From NCBI RefSeq assembly GCF_019977735.1, contig NZ_AP025019.1, positions 1 through 64,000 on the forward strand: DNA of 64,000 bases. Direction: 5' to 3'. The position numbers and the translations under genes were made by a program. Below, in pieces: positions 1-8,362 of the stretch. Position 1 is the stretch's first letter, and each line of letters starts with the position of its first letter. The notes under the pieces were generated by a model. The model was given only the letters and a program-made list of their open reading frames with translations. It was not told where the DNA came from and searched no databases. The DNA comes from Calothrix sp. PCC 7716 (GTDB lineage: Bacteria > Cyanobacteriota > Cyanobacteriia > Cyanobacteriales > Nostocaceae).

Positions 1-1035
1 AATATTTATAGTTGCGCCTGCACCACCAAAGCCTGTGCGGTAAATGGGGCTAAAACGACCATAGCGAGATAAAGCGCCCTTATTATCACTAGCTAAGTCT
101 GGGTTGAAGTTGTTGATATTGTCGTATATATTACCACCTGCTGCATCTACTTTGACTCGTATCGAATCACTGAGGTTAAAAGAGTAGTTGACTTTATCAA
201 CACCCATGTTATTGTCTTGATTCCCATCGAAACCAAAGCGGGTCATGTTAGTGCCTGTAACATTTGTGTCATAGGGAGTTACATTTCGGGCTTGCAAACG
301 TATTTGCAATAAGTCTCTAGCATTAAAGCTCGTATTCAAAATTAAACGAACTCGGTCAGTGAAAATAGTGTTAGAATCTAATTGTCTAGCAGTATTTGGG
401 TTGACACCAGAAGTCACCGCCCTTTTATCACTGCCAAAAACATTAGATACGTTAAAGATGATTTCTCCATTCAACTTTGTTGTAGTGGAAAATTGATTGG
501 CTTCTATTTCAGAAGTACGAGCTTCAAGAGCATCTACACGACCGCGTAGAGTCGCGAGTTCAGCAGAGAATTCTTCTTGAAGTCGTTGCAAGGTTGCTAA
601 ATCTTCTTTAGTAACCAAGTTACTAGTTGCTGTGGCAATCAGTTCGTTGACTCGCTCTAAACAAGCATTTAAACCAGCGGCAAATTCATAACGGGTCATA
701 GCACGGTTTCCCCGAAAAGTCCCATTAGGATAACCAGCAATACAGCCATAACGTTCAACAAGCGACTGCAACGCTTGGAAAGCCCAGTCTGTAGGTTGCA
801 CATCAGAAAACTGGGAAACAGATGTGACCTGGGCATTGTCACCACTGTATTGTTGGATTTGGTTTAAAGAAGAGTTACCGGAAGTCGAGTCTACTTGAGC
901 TAGGGCATCAATTTGATTTACTTCAGACTTTACTGGATTCTCAGCAGCTATGGTTGATACTGAAAAAGCAAGGCTACCTACTAGAGCAACAGGACTAACC
1001 AGTAGGCATTTCCACAATAATTTAGCTTGGGACAT
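1..1035 (-). CDS. SLH-domain OprB-type outer-membrane porin, partial (3' end outside window)
   Basis: Begins at the ATG read on the minus strand at 1035 and stays open to the window edge (345 codons). Residues 1-30 look like a signal peptide ending in VSTIAA. Residues about 74-133 form an SLH domain (QFSDVQPTDWAFQAL, then GYPNGTF and AMTRYEFAAGL). A coiled coil follows at about 140-180 (LATLRGRVDALEARTSEIEA), and beta-barrel sequence starts near 188. This order is typical of cyanobacterial OprB-like porins, often called iron-uptake porins: SLH binds the cell wall and the barrel carries small solutes or ions across the outer membrane. A regulatory box lies 72 bp upstream. Full length in the family is usually 500-600 residues, so about 40 percent is missing here. 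Family call is firm, substrate unknown. Confidence 0.9.
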   Translation of the reverse strand, partial: MSQAKLLWKCLLVSPVALVGSLAFSVSTIAAENPVKSEVNQIDALAQVDSTSGNSSLNQIQQYSGDNAQVTSVSQFSDVQPTDWAFQALQSLVERYGCIAGYPNGTFRGNRAMTRYEFAAGLNACLERVNELIATATSNLVTKEDLATLQRLQEEFSAELATLRGRVDALEARTSEIEANQFSTTTKLNGEIIFNVSNVFGSDKRAVTSGVNPNTARQLDSNTIFTDRVRLILNTSFNARDLLQIRLQARNVTPYDTNVTGTNMTRFGFDGNQDNNMGVDKVNYSFNLSDSIRVKVDAAGGNIYDNINNFNPDLASDNKGALSRYGRFSPIYRTGFGGAGATINI

Positions 1036-1107
1036 GATTTTTATTCCTCACACAAAGTAATATTTGTTACAGCAGGTTTCCCCTATAAATAAGATTCTCA
1101 TACTCGG

Positions 1108-1125
1108 ATGAAATCAAGATGAAAT
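1108..1125 (-). promoter_or_regulatory. ATGAAAT-N4-ATGAAAT box upstream of the porin
   Basis: Exact 18-bp direct repeat with spacer CAAG, 72 bp upstream of the porin start. In the direction of transcription it reads ATTTCAT-N4-ATTTCAT. It is a member of the 26-copy family in this window. Confidence 0.85.
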
Positions 1126-1669
1126 TTAGCTCAAATTTTTAAAATATAAGTAACTGCTCAGGAGAGTACCTGCAAAGGCACAGGGAAAACTTCGTTTATG
1201 CTTGCGCTACGCTCAGTAGTCAGAATGATATAGTTAAACTTTGATAAACCAGCGTTGACGATACATTATCCAAGCCGCACCTAACGCTCTTTTATTACTC
1301 TCATAGGAGTATAATAACAATACTGCCCCGTGCGTATATAGGAGTGTTTGATTGGTTTCTCGAATGGCTACCGAGACTATCTCCGTAGTAGACATGTACT
1401 GCGAAGAATACAGAGACTTATTTACAGAGGTGAGAACATTTGAGAATTTCAAATATTTTCACGTTGGTATACTATCTGATATCAAACATAAATATGCAGC
1501 CAGAAATAGCAAAAGTTGTAGGTTTACATGATGCACAGCCATTGCACAACTTTCTTACAGATTCACCGAGTGTCGGTAGTTTCTTTAAGAGATAGGCGCC
1601 TCGATATGACACTTAAAATGTTAAATGGGCGTTCATTTAAACTTGTCATTGATGCTCAAAGGTTCGCTT
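1126..1669. other. Intergenic stretch without a convincing gene
   Basis: It separates the porin promoter from the calpain-like gene. A 72-codon minus-strand frame (1234-1452) has no recognisable motif or good ribosome site, so I do not call it. One GGCGCC palindrome lies at 1595-1600. I see no clear terminator. Confidence 0.4.
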
Positions 1670-3154
1670 TTAAGTATACTTTCGTGTAGCATCCCAATAA
1701 CTAAAATTAGATTCAATTTCACTCCAGCCAACTTCTAAAATACCTGGTTTAGGTAACGAAGCATCTATTCCCCACGGACTAAACAAAGTAAATCTCTGAG
1801 TAGAAGAATTATAATTGACTAAAATATAAGCATGTGCTGCAATAATATTCGGTGCAACACCAGTTGATTTTGATGCCAAACTAATCGATTCACCTGAGCT
1901 TATCGCTTTTATAATTGAATTCAGGTTTAAAACATTACTCATTGAGACTTGATTACCTGTGATTTGTGACAATGCGTCACTAACATAACCACCTTTTCCA
2001 ATACCAGAGTAAGAATTGGTGTTATCTTGGTAAATCCACCCAGATTCGTTAAGTTGTGCGTATGCTTTTTCAGCTAGTGCAACCCACAGTTCATTGCCTG
2101 AATTATTGTAGCTAGTACCTTTACTCGCGTAAACGAAGTTACCAGCATAATCAGTAGGTAAATATTTATCTACGCTAACGTAGTCTGCAATCTGGTTGCG
2201 GAAGAAACGAATGGTGTAAGTATTATCACCGTTGCCGATAAACATCTTCTCAATTGTGGTAGGAGAATTAAATGCTGTCGCAGCTAGTCCAGCAAGAAAG
2301 TAACAGTCGTTAATCTGACCTTGTTTAATGTCTTTGTAGCTAACACCATTCTGAAATAAAGAACCGCTTGTTTCTTTATATGTATATGAAGTTTTTGGGT
2401 AGTCGCGTCCTAGAAACCATTTATTGACCAGGTTTTCTATCTGGGCACTGCTACTACCAGCACTCAAATTACCTAATGAATTACCCTGGTATCTTTGATT
2501 TGCTGGATCACCGTTGACAACTTTGTTAGTTAGTACTCGCACGTATTCTGGTATTCCCAGCAATGAAGCGTTACTAACCAAGTTTTTCAAGTCCTTAAAT
2601 TCAGTTGCGTCTACCACACCTTCATCAGAAGATGCGCGCAATATCTTGATCACATCGTTACGGTCTATAACTGAGTCGCTAAAAGATGACTTTACTACTT
2701 CGCGCAGTTGTACATCCTGAATTACCATGTCTAACCAGGCGCCAGCATTTTGAGGCGATGATTGTACATTTGGAAGAAAGGCGCCAACACTTTGAGGTGA
2801 TTGTGAAATCGAGTTAACACTATACTTTAAAGTGTAATCACTAATCGCATTGCGAAATCGATAAACCTTTATATAATAATTACCTGCTTCTAAAGTTGTA
2901 CTGATTAACTCATCTCGATTACGACGGTTGTAAGAACCAGCAACTTCTTGATTATTACTGTCTAGTACCTGTACATTAAGATTTGCATACAAGTCATTGA
3001 GTGCAAGATTCAAACTACTACGACTACTCAAATTTAAACCGTAATAATCTTCTGTATTTCCCCACCGAATTGAACCTGTTAATACCTGTGTATTCTGATT
3101 AATACTTAAGTCTTTATCAATACTTACATTTTGTCCAGATAAATTAATCGGCAT
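1670..3154 (-). CDS. Calpain-like (C2 family) cysteine protease with N-terminal PPC-type domain
   Basis: 494 residues, no signal peptide. Residues about 15-113 resemble a pre-peptidase C-terminal (PPC) beta-sandwich (DYYGLNL, AGNYYIKVYR). A linker with two near repeats (SPQSVGAFLPNVQ / SPQNAGAWLDMV) follows. The calpain catalytic core covers about 255-494: catalytic Cys284 in GQINDCYFLAGLAA, the family motif ELWVALAEKAYAQL at 355-368, and His441 in AAHAYILVN. The usual catalytic Asn of the NPWG motif is Ser459 (FSPWG). Bacterial calpain-like proteins with PPC domains are common in cyanobacteria and may act outside the cytoplasm, but no export route is visible. It could be active, weakly active or a scaffold. 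No regulatory box was seen upstream. Confidence 0.8.
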   Translation of the reverse strand: MPINLSGQNVSIDKDLSINQNTQVLTGSIRWGNTEDYYGLNLSSRSSLNLALNDLYANLNVQVLDSNNQEVAGSYNRRNRDELISTTLEAGNYYIKVYRFRNAISDYTLKYSVNSISQSPQSVGAFLPNVQSSPQNAGAWLDMVIQDVQLREVVKSSFSDSVIDRNDVIKILRASSDEGVVDATEFKDLKNLVSNASLLGIPEYVRVLTNKVVNGDPANQRYQGNSLGNLSAGSSSAQIENLVNKWFLGRDYPKTSYTYKETSGSLFQNGVSYKDIKQGQINDCYFLAGLAATAFNSPTTIEKMFIGNGDNTYTIRFFRNQIADYVSVDKYLPTDYAGNFVYASKGTSYNNSGNELWVALAEKAYAQLNESGWIYQDNTNSYSGIGKGGYVSDALSQITGNQVSMSNVLNLNSIIKAISSGESISLASKSTGVAPNIIAAHAYILVNYNSSTQRFTLFSPWGIDASLPKPGILEVGWSEIESNFSYWDATRKYT

Positions 3155-3572
3155 AACTACCCTTGCGTATTCAAATCAACCAAATTCAGACAAAGCGTCT
3201 TTAACACCCCTGTAACGACAAGGGCTAACTAATGAATTAGCTACTAGAAAAATCTTTGTAAATCCTTGAATATCTATATTGCTGCTTCCAACTCTTAAAC
3301 AGCCACAGTAAATTTACGTAATTAGGATTATTACTTAAAAAAGTATTCAATCTTATATTATAAAAAATTAATTTTTTATAAATAATAAATATTATTGACA
3401 AAAAAAACCACCCTTTTTAAGGGCGGGTTGACAGTAAAAAAATGTATCTAAAAAAGTTTTTAAATGTTAATACATAAGAAAAATAAAATAGTATTAAATA
3501 ACTATAGTTTGAGCTAGTAAATGATGTCAACCTATCATATAATTGAGAATTGACAAAATGTTTTACAACTAC
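3155..3572. other. AT-rich intergenic region holding the tolC-merR terminator
   Basis: No coding potential seen. It contains the minus-strand terminator at 3401-3430 and the promoter region of the calpain-like gene; the rest is AT-rich. Confidence 0.5.
3401..3430 (-). terminator. Rho-independent terminator after merR
   Basis: On the minus strand a hairpin (AACCCGCCCTT, short A loop, AAGGGTGGTT) is followed directly by a run of T. It sits about 140 bp beyond the merR stop and would end the tolC-merR transcript. Confidence 0.8.
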
Positions 3573-3989
3573 TTAATATTTCTGAATAATAGGACAAATT
3601 GTATCCTTTGGTTTATCTTGTAAATTTTTCCAATCAGAAAGCAATTCTCCCAACTCATTACGTAAAATTAACAGTTCGTCAATTTTATTATCAATTTCTA
3701 ATAGCTTATTGTCTAGTTTCTCTTTAATCTGGCTACATGGAGGTTTTCCTTCATCATAAACATTAAGAATATCCCCAATTTCTTCCAGACTCAAATCTAG
3801 ATTTTGTGCCCGTTTAATAAAAGCTAAACGGGTAAGCACATCTTCTGAAAACTGCCGATATCCACCTTCTGTACGTCCATAAGACTTCAGTAAACCTAAA
3901 CTTTCATAATAGCGAATAGTCCCGATAGGAACTCCGCTTAAAGCTGTTACTTGACCAATTAACATACATTTTTTCTCGTGATTCAACAT
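3573..3989 (-). CDS. MerR-family metal-responsive transcriptional regulator
   Basis: 138 residues from the ATG at 3989, preceded by a TAGGTG ribosome site; a GTG at 3995 overlaps that site and is less likely. The winged HTH is at the N-terminus (IGQVTALSGVPIGTIRYYE, then GYRQFS). A long dimerisation helix follows, and a C-terminal loop carries Cys in CPIIQKY. Another Cys starts the dimerisation helix (PPCSQIKEKL), at the position where MerR, ZntR and CadR relatives place a metal ligand. Such proteins twist the promoter DNA when a soft metal binds. The gene lies 14 bp downstream of tolC on the same strand, so it is probably co-transcribed. Metal specificity cannot be read reliably; a divalent soft metal (Zn, Cd, Pb or Hg) is the inference. 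Confidence 0.88.
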   Translation of the reverse strand: MLNHEKKCMLIGQVTALSGVPIGTIRYYESLGLLKSYGRTEGGYRQFSEDVLTRLAFIKRAQNLDLSLEEIGDILNVYDEGKPPCSQIKEKLDNKLLEIDNKIDELLILRNELGELLSDWKNLQDKPKDTICPIIQKY

Positions 3990-4003
3990 TTGCACACCTA
4001 CAT

Positions 4004-5467
4004 TTAAGGATTTCTCAGATTACTAACAGCTCTTTGCAAACCAGCCAAAGCACGATTGTAATCCAATATAGCCCTAACCCGATTACCCTCAGCCCTAGTC
4101 AGCTCGGTTTCAGAAGCGATAACATCAGTCTGAGTACCTACACCTGCTTGAAATCTTAACCTTGCTAAAGTTAAAGCCTCTCGAGATTGATTTAAAGCAA
4201 CAGTAGCAGTCTGAACATTACTCAAATTCGATTGCAAATTACTGTAAGACTGTTCGACTTGATAACGAATCTGGTTACGTTGGCTAGTAAAACGAGTTTC
4301 GGCAATAGTAATATTAGCTTTTGATTGAGCCGCTCTTGACCTAGCGGCGCCTCCATCAAATAAATTCCAGTTTGCTCTAACTCCAAGTGAGTAACCATCG
4401 GTAATGCCAACACGATCATTAAATACGTCTAACAAATTGTAACTAGCCACCAAACTAACTTGTGGTCGAACCTCAGCGAGTGCCAAGCGTCGTTGCTGCT
4501 CGTTGATGTTACGTTGTACCAATTGCTGTTGTAGTTCAGGACGATTTTGAAACGCCAGCACAATACTATCTTCAAGTGTCTGATTCCATAAACCAGCTAG
4601 TTTGACTGAATCTGCGGCACTGATATTTGCAGATTGTGGTAAACTCAACGTGACTGCTAGCAGTCTTGCGGCTACTAGCTGCTGACTAAGGCTATTAGTC
4701 AGTTCTTGTTGAGCATTTGCTAAATTTACCTGAAAACGCAAAACATCAAATCTAGTACCAACTCCCGCACTTTCTAATGCTTGAGCATCTTTTAAACTGC
4801 GTTGCGCGTTTTCAACGGCAGCACGATTAATTCTAACTTGTTCGTCGGCTTGTTGTAAATCGTAGTATTGAGTGGCAACTTGCAGCCCAATTTCTGCTGA
4901 CAAACGTTGCACATCTAACTCATCAAAACGTAATTGTTCCTCTGCGGCTCGAATGCGGGCTGACCTTGAACCAGAAGTATAAATGTTGTAACTTAACTGT
5001 GCGGCGCCTCCTAAAGTTGTACTTGCTGCTTCTTGACTTGTCGGTATTCCACCTCGAGAGCGCAATTCGGCAGAAAGTTGATCGCTTGCAGATTGTCCAC
5101 GGGATACATCTGTGCTTAAACCAAAGTTCGGGTATAAAGCTGCTTGTGCTTCACGTAACCCCGCGCGACTACGTTCCAGAGTTAATATTCCTACTTGCAA
5201 GTCTCGATTATTACGGCGTGCTAGTTCTAAAGCCTGTTCTAAGGTAATAGGCTGAGTTACGAGAATTTTAACTTCCTCTGATTTGGTAGGAAACTGTAGA
5301 AGATTTGAATTTGGATTGAGGTTGTCAAGTGAAGTTGAAGTAGGAGATGTAGGCTGAGATTGTGATTGTGTTAACTGGAATATTGTTTGAGCTGAACTAG
5401 TAGCTATATTACTTAATATAACTATATAACCAATACTTGTAACAACTAAGTAACGGTACTTCAACAT
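4004..5467 (-). CDS. TolC-family outer-membrane efflux protein
   Basis: 487 residues with a signal peptide ending near SSAQ at about residue 27 and a low-complexity Ser/Thr/Gln linker. Two repeats of the outer-membrane efflux protein fold follow (ITLEQALELARRNNRDLQ in the first half, SIVLAFQNRPELQQQ in the second), with long alpha-barrel helices. It would form the trimeric exit duct for the CzcA/CzcB RND pumps encoded elsewhere in the island, since no other intact tolC gene is visible. Length matches the family. The start is supported by an AGGAGTG ribosome site. merR follows closely. The nearest regulatory box is 348 bp upstream, implying a long leader or an unseen intermediate promoter. Confidence 0.92.
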   Translation of the reverse strand: MLKYRYLVVTSIGYIVILSNIATSSAQTIFQLTQSQSQPTSPTSTSLDNLNPNSNLLQFPTKSEEVKILVTQPITLEQALELARRNNRDLQVGILTLERSRAGLREAQAALYPNFGLSTDVSRGQSASDQLSAELRSRGGIPTSQEAASTTLGGAAQLSYNIYTSGSRSARIRAAEEQLRFDELDVQRLSAEIGLQVATQYYDLQQADEQVRINRAAVENAQRSLKDAQALESAGVGTRFDVLRFQVNLANAQQELTNSLSQQLVAARLLAVTLSLPQSANISAADSVKLAGLWNQTLEDSIVLAFQNRPELQQQLVQRNINEQQRRLALAEVRPQVSLVASYNLLDVFNDRVGITDGYSLGVRANWNLFDGGAARSRAAQSKANITIAETRFTSQRNQIRYQVEQSYSNLQSNLSNVQTATVALNQSREALTLARLRFQAGVGTQTDVIASETELTRAEGNRVRAILDYNRALAGLQRAVSNLRNP

Positions 5468-5972
5468 ATATTTTCACTCCTAGAGATAAAATTACACCAC
5501 ACCAGAAAAAAGCACTCCTGTTGTCAGGGGTAGCAAAATAAGAAAGATGGAAAATCTGTAAGTCAAGTAGCAATTAAAAGAAGTTATGGAAGATGACATC
5601 AAGTTCAGCCCCACACTGAGTTATTGATGTTCTTAATTTACCTCCGTATTTAGATTGACATGACCAGATGGATTTAGGGGAAAAAGGTTGAAGTTCAAAG
5701 ATGAAATCCTGACTTGAGAAGATTTTTATTCTTTCAGCTTCCCCCCTTTCTCCCTTGAGAGAACAGCACTAAGTAGGTATCTTATGTACCTTAGTTATAA
5801 GTTTTTCATATCAAGATGAAATCAGGATGAAATTTGGACAGATTTTTAGATAGAAATAATTTAATATCTATGTATCAGATTTTTTTGTTATTTTCTTTCA
5901 TAAAATAAAATTTTATATAATCAATTTAGCGCTGATGCCAATCTAGTAACCTCTAAAAATAAAAAGCTTAAA
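5468..5972. other. Intergenic region between the sensor kinase and tolC
   Basis: No gene seen. It holds the regulatory box at 5816-5833, AT-rich DNA on its kinase side and a long untranslated leader in front of tolC. Confidence 0.5.
5816..5833 (-). promoter_or_regulatory. ATGAAAT-N4-ATGAAAT box upstream of tolC
   Basis: Exact repeat with spacer CAGG, 348 bp upstream of the tolC start. This is the longest box-to-gene distance among units with an intact gene. Confidence 0.75.
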
Positions 5973-7394
5973 TTAATATTTTGACTTGCGGAAAGCGCGA
6001 TATAACCATTTAAATGGTTTGAATGGAGATATGGTTAAGCTATTTAGTGGTGTAGCATCAAAAGGTAATTGAATGGTAAAAGTGCTACCTTTACCCAATT
6101 CACTTTCCACATTTAACTTACCTTGATGTGCCCCAACTATAGCCTGGACAATAGCTAACCCTAATCCAGAACCACCTGTGCTACGAGAGCGATCGCTATT
6201 TACTCGATAAAATCTATCATAAATGCGAGAGAGTTCATTTTGTGGAATTCCAATACCTGTATCCTGAACTTTGATTACAGCATAATAGTCAGTTCTATTT
6301 AAAAATACCATCACTTCTCCACATGGCGGTGTATATTGAATTGCATTAACGATTAAATTAGAAATTAGTCGATAAAGCTGGTCGGAATTACCAATAATAG
6401 TTAATGATTGATTCGCTTGGATTACAGATGTCAGCTTTATTCCTGCGGCAGCTGCCATTGCCTCAAATTCCTCAATTAAATCGCTAATAATTTCATTCAG
6501 GCAACAAATATCCCGTTGTTTTATAGGTTGTCTATCCAAACGCGCTAACATTAGCAAATCAACAACTAAAGTCGTAAGTCGCTGATTTTGACGGTGTATA
6601 GTTTGCAAAATATCTCGTGTTTCTTCCTCCGACAATTGTGGCATGAATAGCACTGATTCTACTGTGGCGCCTGTCGCAGCTAGAGGTGTTCGCAATTCAT
6701 GTGCAGCATCGGCCGTAAACTGTTGAATTTGCCTGTATGACTGATAAATTGGCTGCATTGCTAACCCTGATAACCACCAGCTAGCAGCAGTAATCATTAC
6801 CGTTACTATTGGCAACCCCAAAGCAATAACTAATTTTACAGTATCAAGATAATGATTGAACTCTTGCAAACTTCTCCCAATTTGAAAGTAGCCCCATTCC
6901 TGATTATCTTGAGTATGTAGATGTAAAGTTATTTGATGGTAATCTTTACCATTAGTATCTTTAATAAACTCCCATTTTTGATTGTTGAAAACGGTTGATA
7001 TACCATCTGGATAAGAGCCACCTGTCGCAATTAAACGTCCAGAATTATCAAAAAAACGAATATAATAATTCCCGTTATTAACAGCACCGAGGACGTGGCG
7101 TTTAGAATCATTCGGCTGTTGAATGCAATTAGCTCCAATTACACAGGTACTGATATTTGGGAATAACTGCTGTACAATAGGCTCTAATCGCCCTGGTTGC
7201 TTTAATTTGAGTTCCATAGTGTCATGTATTGTTCCGGCAACAGATTCTATTTCACTGTCTAATGCTACTACATGGGCATGGAACACAGCTTTATAAAAAC
7301 CGAAGGCAGATACACCTAAAATTAAACCCATAACAAGGGCATAACATAGAGCAAAACGAATGCGGGTAAGCTGAAAAAGTTTATTTTGATTCAT
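5973..7394 (-). CDS. rppB: Membrane sensor histidine kinase, RppB/NrsS type
   Basis: 473 residues. Membrane helix 1 is at about 13-36, a periplasmic sensor loop at about 37-186, and helix 2 at about 187-209. The phosphoacceptor His232 lies in AHELRTPLAA, the N box is NLIVNAIQYTPP, and the ATP lid motifs are DTGIGIP and GGSGLGLAIV. The periplasmic loop contains Cys84 and Cys90 (STCVIGANC), possible metal or redox ligands. It resembles the cyanobacterial RppB/NrsS kinases, which sense nickel or redox state in Synechocystis. The start codon overlaps the regulator stop (ATGA), so the pair is translationally coupled. It should phosphorylate the regulator at 7391-8134. The actual signal is inference. 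Confidence 0.9.
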   Translation of the reverse strand: MNQNKLFQLTRIRFALCYALVMGLILGVSAFGFYKAVFHAHVVALDSEIESVAGTIHDTMELKLKQPGRLEPIVQQLFPNISTCVIGANCIQQPNDSKRHVLGAVNNGNYYIRFFDNSGRLIATGGSYPDGISTVFNNQKWEFIKDTNGKDYHQITLHLHTQDNQEWGYFQIGRSLQEFNHYLDTVKLVIALGLPIVTVMITAASWWLSGLAMQPIYQSYRQIQQFTADAAHELRTPLAATGATVESVLFMPQLSEEETRDILQTIHRQNQRLTTLVVDLLMLARLDRQPIKQRDICCLNEIISDLIEEFEAMAAAAGIKLTSVIQANQSLTIIGNSDQLYRLISNLIVNAIQYTPPCGEVMVFLNRTDYYAVIKVQDTGIGIPQNELSRIYDRFYRVNSDRSRSTGGSGLGLAIVQAIVGAHQGKLNVESELGKGSTFTIQLPFDATPLNSLTISPFKPFKWLYRAFRKSKY

Positions 7395-8134
7395 AGCGTA
7401 GAATTGAAACGGTATCCGACACTATGTAGAGTTTCAATTGAGCTTGTGCAACTGCTTGCAGCCAGTTTACGGCGTAAGAGACGCATTTGTGCTGCTACTA
7501 CATTACTACCAGTTTCTGCGCTTACTTCCCACAGTTGGTTGCGAATTTGCTCAGTAGTTACAATTTGATTGGGATGTTTCATAAAATATTCCAAAAGTTG
7601 GAATTCTTTATTCGTAAGGGAAATTGTTTGTTTGTTTCCCATTACATCTTGGCAAATAACTGAGTTGTTGCCGTAATCTAGGGTCAAATTTCCAATAGCC
7701 AGTTGTTGAGCTTGAAAGTGCGGGGAACGACGTTGTAAAGCTCGTAACCGTGCCAATAGTTCCCCGATTCCAAATGGTTTTACTAAATAGTCATCAGCAC
7801 CAGCATCCAAACCAGCAATTTTATCTTCCATTCTATCTCTAGCTGTTAGCATTAAAACAGGCAGAGAATTTTCTCTCATACGCAGTCTTTTACATAACTC
7901 TAATCCAGTAATTCCCGGAAGCATCCAATCAATAATGGCTAATGTATAATTTGCCGAACCATTTTCCAGGTATGACCAAGCTTCTGTGCCATCCATGACC
8001 CAATCTACTAAATACTTGTGCTGTTTTAAAGTACGTTTCATGGCTGCACCTAAATCGGGTTCATCTTCTACAAGCAAGACTCTCATATCAAAATAACTTT
8101 CTAGCGATTCTTTAGAGATTTGTGAAATAAGCAT
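7391..8134 (-). CDS. rppA: OmpR/PhoB-family response regulator, RppA/NrsR type; likely master regulator of the island
   Basis: 247 residues. The receiver has the acidic pocket VEDE at 22-25, phosphoacceptor Asp69 (IIDWMLPG), Thr97 and Lys119 (VKPFG). The C-terminal winged helix is OmpR-type (LTNKEFQLLEYFM to HSVGYRF). I keep the start at 8134 because the paralogue at 48 kb also begins MLISQ; an internal ATG at 8086 (MRVLLVEDE) is the alternative. Two regulatory boxes lie 45 and 210 bp upstream, suggesting autoregulation. OmpR-family dimers typically bind direct repeats with an 11-bp period, exactly the geometry of the 26 boxes. It is therefore the best candidate for the box-binding protein, which is an inference. 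Confidence 0.92.
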   Translation of the reverse strand: MLISQISKESLESYFDMRVLLVEDEPDLGAAMKRTLKQHKYLVDWVMDGTEAWSYLENGSANYTLAIIDWMLPGITGLELCKRLRMRENSLPVLMLTARDRMEDKIAGLDAGADDYLVKPFGIGELLARLRALQRRSPHFQAQQLAIGNLTLDYGNNSVICQDVMGNKQTISLTNKEFQLLEYFMKHPNQIVTTEQIRNQLWEVSAETGSNVVAAQMRLLRRKLAASSCTSSIETLHSVGYRFNSTL

Positions 8135-8179
8135 AGTTTATAACGAGGTTATCCCTTAAAAATAGATTGACAGAGTTGG

Positions 8180-8197
8180 ATGAAATTGGGATGAAAT
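8180..8197 (-). promoter_or_regulatory. ATGAAAT-N4-ATGAAAT box upstream of the rppA-like gene (proximal)
   Basis: Exact repeat with spacer TGGG, 45 bp before the regulator start. The short distance is compatible with activation or autoregulation. Confidence 0.85.
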
Positions 8198-8344
8198 TTT
8201 TAAATGTTAAGTAAAATTTATTGTAGTACAGATTGCCTAAAATCCCGAATGAGAGAAAACAAGTGTAGACTCTTATACCCACGGTAGGTGTGGTGTGGTG
8301 TTAGAGGAGCCTGCACTCGTTAATACCTATTGTTACAGGTAGAA

Positions 8345-8362
8345 ATGAAATTAAGATGAAAT
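8345..8362 (-). promoter_or_regulatory. ATGAAAT-N4-ATGAAAT box overlapping the ATPase stop codon (distal rppA box)
   Basis: Exact repeat with spacer TAAG. It spans the TAA stop of the P-type ATPase (8351-8353) and lies 210 bp upstream of the regulator start, as a second site in that promoter. Confidence 0.8.

Noticed and set aside
1234-1452. 72-codon minus-strand frame
   Set aside because: No family motif, weak translation signals and low similarity to coding composition of neighbours.
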